Below are positions 9,506 to 19,718 of a DNA stretch of 64,000 nucleotides, piece by piece. The stretch is taken from assembly GCA_035651655.1 (NCBI GenBank), contig DASRFG010000031.1:1-64000 (forward strand), in the 5' to 3' direction. The translations under genes were made by a program, and so were the position numbers. The notes under the pieces were generated by a model that was not told where the DNA came from, searched no databases, and worked only from the letters and a program-made list of their open reading frames with translations. Within the stretch, counting starts at the first letter, position 1. Each line of letters begins with the position of its first letter. This DNA is from Terriglobales bacterium. Lineage in GTDB: Bacteria > Acidobacteriota > Terriglobia > Terriglobales > Acidobacteriaceae.

Positions 9506-10495
9506 ATGCTGCCTTTCAAGCTGGTTTATAGCGACGATTACTATTTGCCCATAGGGGCACACGTGTTTCCCGCTGAGAAGTACCGGCTGATAAAAAAGCA
9601 GCTGCTGCAAACGGGGATTGCCGCGCCAGAAGATTTCGTCGTTCCGCAACCCGCGAGTGACGAAGACATTCTTCTGGTACACACTCCAGATTACGTCCGC
9701 AAACTGAAAACCGGTACATTGTCGCCGCGTGAGGAGATGCTCCTTGAAGTGCCGTACTCGCCCGAGCTGGTTCGCGCCTTCTGGCTGGCGGCGGGCGGCT
9801 CCATCCTCGCGGCAAAGAACGCCCTGCGGGATGGATGCGCCGTGAGCGTCGGTGGCGGCTTTCATCATGCCTTTCCCGATCACGGTGAGGGCTTCTGCAT
9901 GATCCATGATGTTGCGGTCGCGATTCGCCGTCTGCAAAGAGATGGGGTGATTTCCCGCGCCATGACGGTGGACTGTGACGTTCACCAAGGCAACGGAACG
10001 GCGGCAATTTTTGGAGGCGCCAAGGCGCAAGGACAAAAACTACCTTCGTGGTCGGCTGCCATGTTCGGCGCACAACCGGAGGACATCGCTCAGAACTCCG
10101 GCAGCGTGTTCACCATATCGCTACACCAGGAACATAACTATCCCGCGTGGAAGCCCTCTTCCGACATTGATGTGAACCTTCCGGACGGCATTGGCGACGC
10201 TGAGTACCTGGCATGGCTGGACAACGCCCTCAGCTCCGGCCTGCGGCAGTTCCAGCCCGATCTGCTCTGCTACATCGCCGGAGCCGACCCTTATCGCGAG
10301 GACCAACTGGGCGGTTTGGGACTCAGCATCGAAGGCCTCAAAAGGCGCGACGAACTGGTGCTGCAGGTGGCGCGTTCGCGTGAGATACCGGTGATGATCA
10401 CCTACGCTGGCGGCTATGCCCGGCGAGTGGAAGACACTGTGACCATCCATTGCAATACCGTTATTGCGGCGAAGCAGATATTCCAGGCCGGCTGA
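9506..10495 (+). CDS. Histone deacetylase-superfamily protein (AcuC/AphA-like)
   Basis: This 329-residue protein has the arginase/deacetylase fold, with zinc-dependent deacetylase residues in the expected order. The His pair is in GGGFHHAFPDHGEGFCMIHD, the Asp-x-His metal ligands are in VDCDVHQGNGT, and the third ligand Asp is in IAGADPYREDQLGGLGLS. Bacterial members remove acetyl groups from lysines (AcuC) or from polyamines and other small amides. The actual substrate is unknown. The gene has its own promoter, with the -10 box only 8 nt before the ATG. ffh follows 29 nt downstream. Confidence 0.88.
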   Translation: MLPFKLVYSDDYYLPIGAHVFPAEKYRLIKKQLLQTGIAAPEDFVVPQPASDEDILLVHTPDYVRKLKTGTLSPREEMLLEVPYSPELVRAFWLAAGGSILAAKNALRDGCAVSVGGGFHHAFPDHGEGFCMIHDVAVAIRRLQRDGVISRAMTVDCDVHQGNGTAAIFGGAKAQGQKLPSWSAAMFGAQPEDIAQNSGSVFTISLHQEHNYPAWKPSSDIDVNLPDGIGDAEYLAWLDNALSSGLRQFQPDLLCYIAGADPYREDQLGGLGLSIEGLKRRDELVLQVARSREIPVMITYAGGYARRVEDTVTIHCNTVIAAKQIFQAG

Positions 10496-10524
10496 TAAAA
10501 TAATCGAGAGCAGAGTTTTTCTTT

Positions 10525-11883
<1,359 letters not shown>

Positions 11884-11907
11884 ACTGCACCCAAAAGAGT
11901 GCACTCA

Positions 11908-12594
11908 ATGAAATGGCGGGGATTGGAAGAGGCGGAAGCCGCAGCGCAATGTGCCACTCTTCAGGAAGAGTTGGACCAGCGCAGGGCCATGGCGGAACAA
12001 TACGTCCCGGCAGCCACCCAGGCAATCCATCGCCAAACTATTGATTCGTTGCGCGCGTCGGGGATTTCCCGACACTCTCTTTCTAGAGGTGCGCAGGCAC
12101 CGTCTTTTGAACTTCCGGACCAGAACGGCAACTTGGTCTCTTCGGCTTCCCTATTGAGCGGCTCAAAGCTGGTTGTCTGTTTTTTTCGCGGGCGCTGGTG
12201 TCCGTTCTGTGTGGCGCAGATGGAGGCGATGAATCGCATCCATCCTCAAATAAAGAAAGCCGGCGCCGAGTTGATTGCCATCTCCCCGCAAACCGTGCGC
12301 CAAGGATTCTTCATGCAGGACCAGCACGGAATTCACTTTCCACTGCTGAGTGATGCTAACAATCAGGTAGCCAGGCAGTTCGGGCTGGTGTACCGCGTCC
12401 CTGAACCACAACAGAAAATCTACAGCACTACGTTCGTTAACCTGCCTTTTATCAATGGCGAAGACAGTTGGGAGCTCCCGGCCCCTGGCACCTATATTCT
12501 GGGGAAGGAACACGAGGTGCTGTATGCCAGTGCAGATCCCGACTACACGCGCCGGCCGGAGCCGGCAGAGATCCTCTCCTCGTTGGCAGGATAA
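11908..12594 (+). CDS. Peroxiredoxin-like thiol oxidoreductase (AhpC/TSA fold)
   Basis: This protein of about 228 residues has a thioredoxin-fold AhpC/TSA domain from about residue 65. The active-site region reads FFRGRWCPFCVAQMEAM, with a CxxC (WCPFC) where classical peroxiredoxins have a PxxxTxxC motif. The first ~60 residues are helical and charged. Subgroups with this signature are annotated as peroxiredoxin-like, and peroxide reduction is likely but unproven. I use the ATG at 11908 (AAGAG about 9 nt upstream) rather than the GTG at 11899. It is inserted between ffh and rpsP, which are neighbours in many genomes. Confidence 0.8.
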   Translation: MKWRGLEEAEAAAQCATLQEELDQRRAMAEQYVPAATQAIHRQTIDSLRASGISRHSLSRGAQAPSFELPDQNGNLVSSASLLSGSKLVVCFFRGRWCPFCVAQMEAMNRIHPQIKKAGAELIAISPQTVRQGFFMQDQHGIHFPLLSDANNQVARQFGLVYRVPEPQQKIYSTTFVNLPFINGEDSWELPAPGTYILGKEHEVLYASADPDYTRRPEPAEILSSLAG

Positions 12595-12901
12595 GTACTT
12601 CTGGAAAGGGATCAAGCCATTCTGTTCTAAAAACCGGAATCGAGAGTAGCTCTTGTTCTAAAATCCGGAGCCATAATTTGTTTCACCTTCAGAACAAAGG
12701 CGGATTTTTCTGGACACGTGTCGGGTAAACGAGTTAGGGTACTCGCGGAGTCACCAATTCTCGTCTCGTGGGGTGACGCCTTCAACGTCGTTTAGCACCC
12801 ATACATGCCTCCAAGGAGGGTTGCCAAGCCTTTCAACTTACGGGATAATAAAGGTTTGCTCCCATTCCTCGGATCCGTTTAGAAAGGATGTTGGTTTGTT
12901 A
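12595..12901. other. Intergenic region upstream of rpsP
   Basis: This 307-bp stretch has no convincing gene. It contains two copies of a 16-bp direct repeat, TGTTCTAAAAACCGGA at 12623-12638 and TGTTCTAAAATCCGGA at 12654-12669, spaced 31 bp apart. A reversed partial match (AGAACAAAGGCGGA) starts near 12691. A good sigma-70 promoter for rpsP follows at 12821-12849. The 31-bp period is close to three helical turns, so the repeats could be a regulator's paired operator. This is inference from spacing only. Confidence 0.5.
12821..12849 (+). promoter_or_regulatory. Promoter of the rpsP-rnhB ribosomal block
   Basis: TTGCCA (12821-12826), a 17-nt spacer and GATAAT (12844-12849) form a strong sigma-70-type promoter. 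The expected transcript start is about 12857, leaving a leader of about 45 nt before rpsP. Confidence 0.6.
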
Positions 12902-13153
12902 ATGATTCGTTTGGCGCGCATGGGTGCGCGCAAGCAGCCTTACTATCGTGTGGTTGTGATTGAGAAAGAGCGTGCGCGTAACGGCCGGTCGGTCGAGGTT
13001 GTGGGGACTTACAATCCACGGACTTCGCCGGCCAGCATTGATCTGAAACGCGACCGCATCGAGCACTGGGTGTCCAAGGGTGCGACCATGTCAGAGACGG
13101 TCAGCAAATTGATGTCGAAGTCTTCCCAACCCAGCTCCCAACCAGCGGCATAG
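12902..13153 (+). CDS. rpsP: 30S ribosomal protein S16
   Basis: Small-subunit ribosomal protein S16 binds 16S rRNA early in 30S assembly. The 83-residue product begins MIRLARMGARKQPYYRVVV, the family hallmark, and continues with VGTYNPR and the typical WVSKGATMSETVSKL. The frame is open further upstream, but the family start and the upstream promoter place the start at the ATG at 12902. AAAGGA lies about 13 nt upstream. The Ser/Gln/Pro/Ala tail is short and probably disordered. Confidence 0.98.
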   Translation: MIRLARMGARKQPYYRVVVIEKERARNGRSVEVVGTYNPRTSPASIDLKRDRIEHWVSKGATMSETVSKLMSKSSQPSSQPAA

Positions 13154-13204
13154 CAGGAGGCGTGAACGCGTTGGACGGTGCCCCACAAACAGGAGTAGAT
13201 CCAG

Positions 13205-13459
13205 ATGGCCACGGATCAGGGTGGGGATATGCGAAGTCTGGTGGAGCAGATTGCACGCGCGCTGGTGGACGAGCCGGAAAAGGTCGCCGTCCAATCGGTG
13301 GAAGGTGAGCAGGTAACAGTACTCGAGTTGCGTGTTTCGCCTAATGACGTAGGTAAAGTCATTGGCAAACAGGGTCGCACCGCACGCTCCATTCGCACCA
13401 TCTTAAGCGCCGGCGGCATGAAATTGCACAAGCGCTTTACACTGGAGATCCTGGAGTAA
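13205..13459 (+). CDS. khpA: KH-domain RNA-binding protein KhpA (YlqC)
   Basis: This 84-residue protein is a single KH domain. It has the RNA-contacting loop in [20 protein letters not shown], matching the GxxG-type KH signature. KhpA works with KhpB as an RNA chaperone in Gram-positive species, and it lies between rpsP and rimM in many genomes, as here. No khpB is in this window. Its last codons overlap the likely ribosome site of rimM. Confidence 0.95.
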   Translation: MATDQGGDMRSLVEQIARALVDEPEKVAVQSVEGEQVTVLELRVSPNDVGKVIGKQGRTARSIRTILSAGGMKLHKRFTLEILE

Positions 13460-13461
13460 TT

Positions 13462-14076
13462 CTGGAGTCCTGGATAGCCGAACAAGACTTCATCAGCATC
13501 GCGCTCGTTGTGAAGACGCAGGGCAGACGAGGCGAAGTCGCAGTCGAACTCCACACCGATTTTCCGGAGCGGTTTGCCGAGCGCAGGCGGATCTATGCTT
13601 TGGGACGGAACGGCGAGCGCCGGCAGTTGCAGCTGGAATCTTTTTGGCCACATCAGGAACGATACGTGCTTAAGTTTGCCGGCGTGGATTCTATGGACCA
13701 GGCAGAAGACCTGGTTGGCAGCGAGCTCCAAATCCACAAGGACGAGCGCGAGAAGCTGGAGCCCGGCTCCGCATACACGAGTGATTTGGTGGGTTGTGCC
13801 GTGTGGACAGTGAGCGCCGAAAGGGAGCTGAGGCTCGGTCAGGTAGCGGAAGTGCAATTTGGCACGGGTGAAGCGCCGCTCTTGATTGTGCGAGAAGGCG
13901 CGGCCGAGTATTTGTTACCCTTCGCAGCCGAGTATCTGGAGGGGATGGACCTGGAGCGAAAGTGCATTCGGATGCGGCTGCCGGAAGGCTTGCTTGAAGT
14001 CAACGCTCCGCTAAGCGAGGACGAGAAGCGGCAGTTTGCTTCGTCTAAACCGAGGCCAAGGCGAAAACAGAAGTGA
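13462..14076 (+). CDS. rimM: Ribosome maturation factor RimM (probable CTG start)
   Basis: RimM helps assemble the 30S head and binds S19. The first ATG, GTG or TTG in frame is the GTG at 13510, but the 16 codons before it encode LESWIAEQDFISIALV. That completes the first strand of the RimM barrel (compare FVxVGKIxGxxGxxGEV). A CTG at 13462 lies 5 nt after a GGAG inside the end of khpA, so I place the start there, giving about 204 residues. An ATT at 13459 is the alternative. The motif GRRGEVAVELHTDFPERF and the C-terminal PRC-barrel region (LLPFAAEYLEGMDLE) are clear. Confidence 0.85.
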   Translation: MESWIAEQDFISIALVVKTQGRRGEVAVELHTDFPERFAERRRIYALGRNGERRQLQLESFWPHQERYVLKFAGVDSMDQAEDLVGSELQIHKDEREKLEPGSAYTSDLVGCAVWTVSAERELRLGQVAEVQFGTGEAPLLIVREGAAEYLLPFAAEYLEGMDLERKCIRMRLPEGLLEVNAPLSEDEKRQFASSKPRPRRKQK

Positions 14077-14104
14077 GAGTTAGTAAACGATAGCGCGATA
14101 AGCG

Positions 14105-14935
14105 ATGAAATTCGACCTCATCACAATTTTCCCGGATTTTTTTCGCGGCCCTCTCGATCATGGAATCATTCGACGCAGCCGCGAGACCGGACTAGTTGAC
14201 GTCCAGGTGCACGACTTGCGTGCCTTTGCTCACGATCGCCATCGAACGGTTGATGACCGCCCATTCGGCGGTGGTGAGGGGATGGTGCTCAAGCCCGAGC
14301 CGATTTTCGAATGCGTCGAATCATTGGGGCTGGCATCGCGCGAGTCACGATTAAATGCAGGTGCAAAGCATTCCGTTATATTGCTTTCCCCACGGGGCGA
14401 ACGCTTCAATCAGCAGACGGCGGAGCGGTTGGCTGGACTAGAACGCATCGTGCTTATCTGCGGACGGTATGAGGGCGTGGATGAGCGCGTCAGCGACTTT
14501 CTTGCTGACCGAGAACTCTCGATTGGAGATTACATCCTGAGCGGTGGCGAACTGGCAGCAGCGGTGCTATTAGACACGGTCATCCGGCTTGTTCCCGGAG
14601 CGCTCGGCAACGAAGCCTCCGCGCGGCAGGACTCCTTCAGCGGAAATGCCGCCGGCGTACGTGGGGACTATAGCGCAGCCGTGAACAATGCTCCAGATTC
14701 AACTTGTGCTTCGGGGGGGCTGTTGGATTATCCCCATTACACTCGCCCCGCGGATTTCAGGGGGCTGCCGGTCCCGCAAGTGCTGGTCTCAGGGGACCAC
14801 GAGCAGATTCGGCGTTGGCGCCGTCGCACCGCCCTGGAGAAGACATTGCGAAACCGCCCTGATTTGCTGGAACGGGCCGAACTGAGTGGGGAAGATAGAG
14901 ACCTGCTGGGGCAGGTTACGGGGCGAACAGTTTAG
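14105..14935 (+). CDS. trmD: tRNA (guanine-37-N1)-methyltransferase
   Basis: TrmD methylates G37 next to the anticodon using S-adenosylmethionine, preventing +1 frameshifts. The 276-residue protein starts MKFDLITIFPDFF. It has DDRPFGGGEGMVLKPEP, the trefoil-knot segments LSPRGERFNQQTAERLA, ICGRYEGVDERV and IGDYILSGGELAA, and the C-terminal domain LDYPHYTRPADFRG. A short extra stretch near residue 190 (NAAGVRGDYSAAVNNAPDS) makes it longer than the ~245-residue norm. It lies between rimM and rplS as in most bacteria. Confidence 0.98.
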   Translation: MKFDLITIFPDFFRGPLDHGIIRRSRETGLVDVQVHDLRAFAHDRHRTVDDRPFGGGEGMVLKPEPIFECVESLGLASRESRLNAGAKHSVILLSPRGERFNQQTAERLAGLERIVLICGRYEGVDERVSDFLADRELSIGDYILSGGELAAAVLLDTVIRLVPGALGNEASARQDSFSGNAAGVRGDYSAAVNNAPDSTCASGGLLDYPHYTRPADFRGLPVPQVLVSGDHEQIRRWRRRTALEKTLRNRPDLLERAELSGEDRDLLGQVTGRTV

Positions 14936-14999
14936 AATGTAACACTTTGGATTTATCAATAAAGGGCTGCGGACTTGCCGCGCCACAAGGAAAAAAAAC

Positions 15000-15347
15000 A
15001 TGTCGAGCTCACCAATAATTCAGAAGCTGCTGGCCAAGTCGCTGCGTAAAGACGTTCCGCAGTTTGCGCCCGGAGACACGGTCCGAGTACACGTCCGGAT
15101 CACCGAGGGCGATAAGGAGCGCCTGCAGGCCTTTGAAGGGACAGTCATCTCTCGCACCCGCGGGCCCCAGGCCAGCTTCACCGTCCGTAAGGTGAGCTTC
15201 GGCCAGGGCGTGGAACGCATTTTTCCCATCAACTCCAGAGTGATTGACCGGGTAGATGTGGTGCGCTCATCGCAAGTCCGTCGCGCCAAGTTGTATTACC
15301 TTCGCGACCTGAAGGGCAAAGCTGCCCGGCTGAAAGAAGTTGAATAG
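15000..15347 (+). CDS. rplS: 50S ribosomal protein L19
   Basis: L19 sits at the 30S-50S interface. The 115-residue protein has the standard [16 protein letters not shown], a conserved FEGTVISR loop, and [25 protein letters not shown] lies 8 nt before the ATG. It follows trmD after 64 nt. Confidence 0.98.
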   Translation: MSSSPIIQKLLAKSLRKDVPQFAPGDTVRVHVRITEGDKERLQAFEGTVISRTRGPQASFTVRKVSFGQGVERIFPINSRVIDRVDVVRSSQVRRAKLYYLRDLKGKAARLKEVE

Positions 15348-15422
15348 GCTGCGATTTCCTTCTTGCGTGGCGATGGGCCATGGTGGATGATCGTTTTATT
15401 CCCCTGAGCCATTGCCCAGTTA

Positions 15423-16202
15423 GTGTCTCCTCGACCCAAACGCGAAGACGGAAAGCTCTCCAAGGCGGCTGCGAAGCTTCGCCTGCTCAAGCGGCTTCAC
15501 TGCACGACTCGCTTTGAAAAACGGGCATGGCAAGCGGGCGCACGGCTGGTGGCAGGCGTCGATGAGGTCGGGCGCGGCTCGCTCTTCGGCCCGGTTGTTG
15601 CTGCCGCTGTGATCCTCGATCCTGCTTACCGCATCCGCGGGCTCCGCGATTCCAAGCTACTGAAAGCTGATCGGCGCGAGGTCTTGGCAGAGCGGATTCG
15701 CGAACATGCCCTCGCCATTGCGGTTGCGGGGGTGGACGCGGCGCGCATTGACCAAATCAACATCTATTACGCGTCCATTCAAGCCATGGTGGACGCGGTG
15801 CAGCAGCTTTCGCCGACGCCCGACCATCTGTTAATTGACGCATTGCGCATCCCTTACGAGTGCCCGCAAACCAAGATCATTCACGGTGACGCACTCTCTG
15901 CTTCGATTGCGGCGGCTTCAATAATTGCAAAAGTAGAACGCGATCGCCTTGTCTGCGAGTGGGCGCCGGTCTTCCCGGCTTACGATCTTGCCTCCAACAA
16001 GGGATACAGCGCGCCCAAGCATATTGCCGCTCTTCGCAAGTACGGGCCATCGCCGCTGCACAGGCAGTCGTTCGCGCCAGTCTGGACGGCGCCCTCTCCA
16101 CAGGAAGTCTTAGAGTTCATGCTGACCGAGAATTCGCCTGGTGAAGATGCCCAGCCTGAAGAGGTCCTGGAAGTCCTGGCCGAAGCTGCCGCCGGTGACT
16201 GA
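15423..16202 (+). CDS. rnhB: Ribonuclease HII
   Basis: RNase HII removes ribonucleotides from DNA and from RNA:DNA hybrids. The catalytic acidic residues are visible in GVDEVGRGSLFGPVVAAAVI (Asp-Glu) and DHLLIDAL (Asp), with HGDALSASIAAASIIAKVER after them. It carries a basic N-terminal arm of about 40 residues before the fold and an acidic C-terminal tail, giving 259 residues against about 200-220 in many species. The GTG start at 15423 has a poor ribosome site, so the arm could be shorter. Confidence 0.95.
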   Translation: MSPRPKREDGKLSKAAAKLRLLKRLHCTTRFEKRAWQAGARLVAGVDEVGRGSLFGPVVAAAVILDPAYRIRGLRDSKLLKADRREVLAERIREHALAIAVAGVDAARIDQINIYYASIQAMVDAVQQLSPTPDHLLIDALRIPYECPQTKIIHGDALSASIAAASIIAKVERDRLVCEWAPVFPAYDLASNKGYSAPKHIAALRKYGPSPLHRQSFAPVWTAPSPQEVLEFMLTENSPGEDAQPEEVLEVLAEAAAGD

Positions 16203-16240
16203 CCTTCCTGCAGAATTCAAATCCTGTATGCTGGAACGCC

Positions 16241-16984
16241 ATGCTGCGACTGTTGTGCGTCACCGCCCATCCGGATGATGAAGCCGGCAATTTCGGAGGA
16301 TCGCTGGCGCTCTACCACGACCGCGGAATCGAAACCCACGTCATCTGCCTGACTCCGGGACAAGCAGCGACGAATCGGGGCGGGGCGCGAAGCGATCAGG
16401 AACTGGCAACGCTGCGCCGCAAGGAGTTCGCAGCCTCCTGCGCAATCCTGAAGGTTACGCACTGCGAAGTCCTCGATTACGCGGATGCGCATCTGCACCG
16501 TATTGACCTATACAGCGTTGTCGCTGAATTAACAGCACGCATCCGCAAGATTCGGCCTCAAGTGGTAGCCAGTTTTGGCCCTGATGGCGGCGTTACCGGC
16601 CATCCGGACCATGCCATGGCGGGAGTATTCACCAGCCTCGCATTCGAATGGGCAGGACGAACCAATGTTTTTCCAGAGCAGCTGAAGGACTCTGTGAAGC
16701 CCTATCTGGCACAGAAGTTGTACTATTCCACCGCCGGGATAGTGCTGCCGAACCGGCAACCTACTGCACCCCCACCAAGTACCTGCATTATAGAGATCGG
16801 CAATTATCTGGAGATAAAGATCAAAGCCTTCCAGGCACATTCCAGCCAGTCGCCGCTGTTCCCTATTTTCCAGAACACCGTCCGGCAACGCGGGACTCGC
16901 GAGATGTTTCACCTGGTGGCGACAAGGACTCCTAGACAAATAGAACAGGAAACGGATCTCTTCGCGGGAGTCACAGAGGACTAG
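16241..16984 (+). CDS. PIG-L (LmbE) family deacetylase
   Basis: This is a zinc-dependent N-acetylglucosaminide deacetylase-fold protein of 247 residues. The metal and catalytic motif AHPDDEAGNFGGSL is at the N-terminus, and the third ligand lies in GHPDHAMAG near residue 125. Family members act on GlcNAc-inositol (MshB), bacillithiol precursors (BshB) or sugar antibiotics. No thiol biosynthesis partner lies nearby, so the substrate is open. TATGCT lies 8 nt before the ATG, which suggests a very short or absent 5' leader. It converges on the M61 peptidase. Confidence 0.88.
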   Translation: MLRLLCVTAHPDDEAGNFGGSLALYHDRGIETHVICLTPGQAATNRGGARSDQELATLRRKEFAASCAILKVTHCEVLDYADAHLHRIDLYSVVAELTARIRKIRPQVVASFGPDGGVTGHPDHAMAGVFTSLAFEWAGRTNVFPEQLKDSVKPYLAQKLYYSTAGIVLPNRQPTAPPPSTCIIEIGNYLEIKIKAFQAHSSQSPLFPIFQNTVRQRGTREMFHLVATRTPRQIEQETDLFAGVTED

Positions 16985-17014
16985 AGAACCGCAATCCCCA
17001 ATACACAACTGAAC

Positions 17015-18910
17015 TTAATGCGGCTTGATGATATCGGTCAGCAAGTCTGGTTTGCCGTTGTCGCGGACAAGATGCGGATATTTCTCGCCTTCGTGGTAAT
17101 TCAGCGCATAACTCTTGATGTAATCGGTGTTCTCGACCAGTAGTTCCAGGGGGCCGCTGGCATTTTTGGTCGCCTTCAGTGCGGCGTGCCAAATTTCTGA
17201 TGAGAACTTACGTCCGTTCACCGCAATCACCTTCATTCCGGGACCGATACCTGCCTGGGCCGCCACCATGCCATGGATTGTGTCAACGATGACTCCGGTG
17301 TCCTGTAGCAGCAATCCAACTGAATACTGCGCGTCTATTTCCTTGTCCTGGCCCTCGCGGGCTTTCGCCATTTCAGACTGATTCTCGTCATACGCCACGT
17401 GCCATCCACTTCCTTCAATGCCGCCCAGCGGAGCATGCGGCGATTTGCCGCGGAGCCGCGTCGTCCAATATCCGCGCCAATCGTAGGGAGCTGCCTGATT
17501 GAGCGCATTCACTATGTCGTCGAATGTATAAGTTTTCACCGCCGGAGGACCGCTCGGCGCTCCGAGGAAGAGTTTGCAGAAGTCATCAAGCGATTTGCTG
17601 TTGTGAGTCTGCTGGCGGAGGATCACATCCGCCCACAGCCAGGTGAGCACGTCTTCATCGTAAAAGTCAGTCCCACGTCGCCAGGAATCCCACTGCGGCG
17701 GCGAAAAATAGAGAGTCTGCGCGGCATCGGCGGTGTCCTGCAAATCGCGCCAGGTGCGGCCAGGGCGATGGTCCAATTGGGCTGCGATCAACGCCAGTTC
17801 ATCACGGTACTGATCTGGAGTCCATAACCCGCTACGCGCCGTCAGGACGTCTCCCAGATAGGAGGTCAGCCCCTCATACACCCACAGCATGTCTGTCTTC
17901 ATGGGCGTCTGATATTCCGGCGTGGCGAGGTCCGCTGGTCGGCGATACTTGCCATTCCACGAGTGCACATATTCGTGCGGCAGCAGGCCGGCGCTGAGCT
18001 TGCGCTCGTCGTCATCTATGATTCCGCGTTCGCCAATGCGGCTATCGTTAGATTCGTGATGCTCCAAGCCGAAGTGAGCGACGTGATCGCTCAAGCTGAA
18101 GAGAAAGTGGTAGTCGAGGTAGTGCTGCGCACCAAATAGAGCATAAGCCTGCTGCGCCAGGTTTTTGTAGTGGTCCCAAACTTCCGCAGGCGCATCGAGT
18201 GCGGCGGCGCTGTCAGCAGCGATGTCCATTTCGACCGGTGGAGTTCGTCCGGCCGCAGTGAGGGGCATCACACGATAGTTCGCCCCAGCGATCACGGGAG
18301 AATCTACGAGCGTATAAAGCGAGACGGGCTTGAAGCTGGCCTGGTCGCCGGTTTGATTCGCGATCGGCAGTGCCGTCCCAAATTTCCATCCGGTGGGCAA
18401 GCGCAAGTCGGCATTGAAAGTTATCCGGTCGGCAGTAAAACCGCTGGGATAGAGAAGCACCTGGTTCCAGCTAACCACCGCCATTTGTGCGGTGGCTGAC
18501 GACCCCCCCGAAAAACCGCTCGCCACCGCGGGTGAAAGATAATCCAGTGACGCTTCCACCGAGGTCACTCCCGGCGGAACGGTGATATGAAACGTGAACA
18601 TGTCCAGCAGGTCTCGCCGCCAGGAAAGGGTTTGGCCATTAGCGGTGAACTTCAGTCCTGCCAAATCGCTGATCGGACCATCGGGTCCGTGTTCGCCGGG
18701 AATCCACTTAGGATAATAGAGAGTAAGGGTGCCAGGGCTGGCAGGAATAACCATGTGCGCGTGAAAGATCTTCCGCGCCGCCTCGGTTGCGTCCACGGAA
18801 AGCTTCACCGTTGGGCCGTCCTTGGCCAGCAAAGCGTTCGTTACAAATAAGAGAACTACGACCGCAAAGAATCGACGCACCCGCCCCAAGAACATGAACT
18901 GGTTCCTCAC
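17015..18910 (-). CDS. M61-family metallopeptidase with C-terminal PDZ domain, secreted
   Basis: This 631-residue zinc peptidase of the glycyl-aminopeptidase (M61) family has a signal peptide at about residues 12-29 (FFAVVVLLFVTNALLA). A beta-rich N-terminal domain follows, then the catalytic HEYVHSWNGKYRRP with HExxH at 312-316, a downstream Glu in the WVYEGLTSYLGD segment, and a PDZ-like domain at about 520-600 (VGLLLQDTGVIVDTIHGMVA). It probably acts in the periplasm on peptides. It has a divergent gap with tmk. Confidence 0.9.
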   Translation of the reverse strand: MRNQFMFLGRVRRFFAVVVLLFVTNALLAKDGPTVKLSVDATEAARKIFHAHMVIPASPGTLTLYYPKWIPGEHGPDGPISDLAGLKFTANGQTLSWRRDLLDMFTFHITVPPGVTSVEASLDYLSPAVASGFSGGSSATAQMAVVSWNQVLLYPSGFTADRITFNADLRLPTGWKFGTALPIANQTGDQASFKPVSLYTLVDSPVIAGANYRVMPLTAAGRTPPVEMDIAADSAAALDAPAEVWDHYKNLAQQAYALFGAQHYLDYHFLFSLSDHVAHFGLEHHESNDSRIGERGIIDDDERKLSAGLLPHEYVHSWNGKYRRPADLATPEYQTPMKTDMLWVYEGLTSYLGDVLTARSGLWTPDQYRDELALIAAQLDHRPGRTWRDLQDTADAAQTLYFSPPQWDSWRRGTDFYDEDVLTWLWADVILRQQTHNSKSLDDFCKLFLGAPSGPPAVKTYTFDDIVNALNQAAPYDWRGYWTTRLRGKSPHAPLGGIEGSGWHVAYDENQSEMAKAREGQDKEIDAQYSVGLLLQDTGVIVDTIHGMVAAQAGIGPGMKVIAVNGRKFSSEIWHAALKATKNASGPLELLVENTDYIKSYALNYHEGEKYPHLVRDNGKPDLLTDIIKPH

Positions 18911-19018
18911 TTATGCTTGATCGAAGATGGAAAACTCTCGACTATAACAGCCACCTGTAATGCCTGTCGAAGGCCACAGCCCGCGGAGGGCCACCTAAAT
19001 CGAGGCTTTTCGAATAGC

Positions 19019-19027
19019 TGCTATGAT
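19019..19027 (+). promoter_or_regulatory. Extended -10 element of tmk, apparently leaderless
   Basis: TGcTATGAT is an extended -10 box. It ends only 6 nt before the GTG start of tmk at 19034, so the transcript would begin at the start codon. No convincing -35 is visible, which is tolerated with an extended -10, and there is no Shine-Dalgarno sequence. Confidence 0.45.
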
Positions 19028-19033
19028 TTTGCA

Positions 19034-19705
19034 GTGGCCGAGCGCAAAGGTACGTTCATTACCATCGAAGGGCTTGATGGCTGCGGCAAGAGCACGCAAC
19101 TGGAGAAGCTCGCGGCTGTACTGCGTGCTGACGGACTCGACGTCGTCGCTACTCGCGAGCCGGGAGGCACCGCAGTAGGAGAGAAAATTCGCGGCGTGCT
19201 GCTGGATTCGTCCACCGCCGGACTCTCCCCATGGGCTGAACTTGCGCTGATGTTCGCTTCCCGTGCGCAGCACCTGAAAGAGGTGATCCTGCCGGGGCTA
19301 CAGGCGGGTCGAATCGTGTTGTGCGACCGCTTTACCGACTCCACGGAAGCCTACCAAGGGGGCGGCAGGCGACTAGGTAGTGAGCCGGTGCTCACCCTGC
19401 ATCGGACTTTGTGCGGTAATCTGCAGCCAGACTTGACCATCCTCATGGATTCCGAGGTTTCGGCCAGCGTGGCCCGCGCTCGGCGGCGCAATCAGTCCCG
19501 TCCAGGGGACCAAGCCGACGAGAATCGTTTTGAGCAGGAGAGTCGAGCGTTCTTCGAGCGCGTACGGAATGCATATTTGGCCATAGCGCGCCGCGAGCCC
19601 CACCGGTTCTTTGTGGTGGACGCTCGCCGACAACCCGACGTGGTCCATGCCGATATCGTGAAGGCGGTCCGCGAAAAGTTGCGGCTGGCCGCGAGGACAG
19701 CATGA
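19034..19705 (+). CDS. tmk: Thymidylate kinase
   Basis: This enzyme converts dTMP to dTDP with ATP. The P-loop is EGLDGCGKST near the N-terminus, followed by ATREPGGTAVGEKIR and LCDRFTDSTEAYQGGGR (the DRY/H-type motif and lid region). The frame is open to 18917, but homology and the -10 element point to the GTG at 19034 and a product of about 223 residues. holB follows after 13 nt, a pairing found in many bacteria. Confidence 0.96.
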   Translation: MAERKGTFITIEGLDGCGKSTQLEKLAAVLRADGLDVVATREPGGTAVGEKIRGVLLDSSTAGLSPWAELALMFASRAQHLKEVILPGLQAGRIVLCDRFTDSTEAYQGGGRRLGSEPVLTLHRTLCGNLQPDLTILMDSEVSASVARARRRNQSRPGDQADENRFEQESRAFFERVRNAYLAIARREPHRFFVVDARRQPDVVHADIVKAVREKLRLAARTA

Positions 19706-19718
19706 GAGATCTAACCTA

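Noticed and set aside
9027-9554. A 175-codon plus-strand frame opposite the hypothetical gene at 9011-9385
   Set aside because: The minus-strand ORF has a better ribosome site and a plausible charged-helix protein; this frame also runs into the deacetylase-fold gene start.
12773-12901. Upstream extension of the rpsP frame
   Set aside because: The extension has no family support, covers the TTGCCA/GATAAT promoter, and S16 always begins MIRLARxGxKxxPxY.
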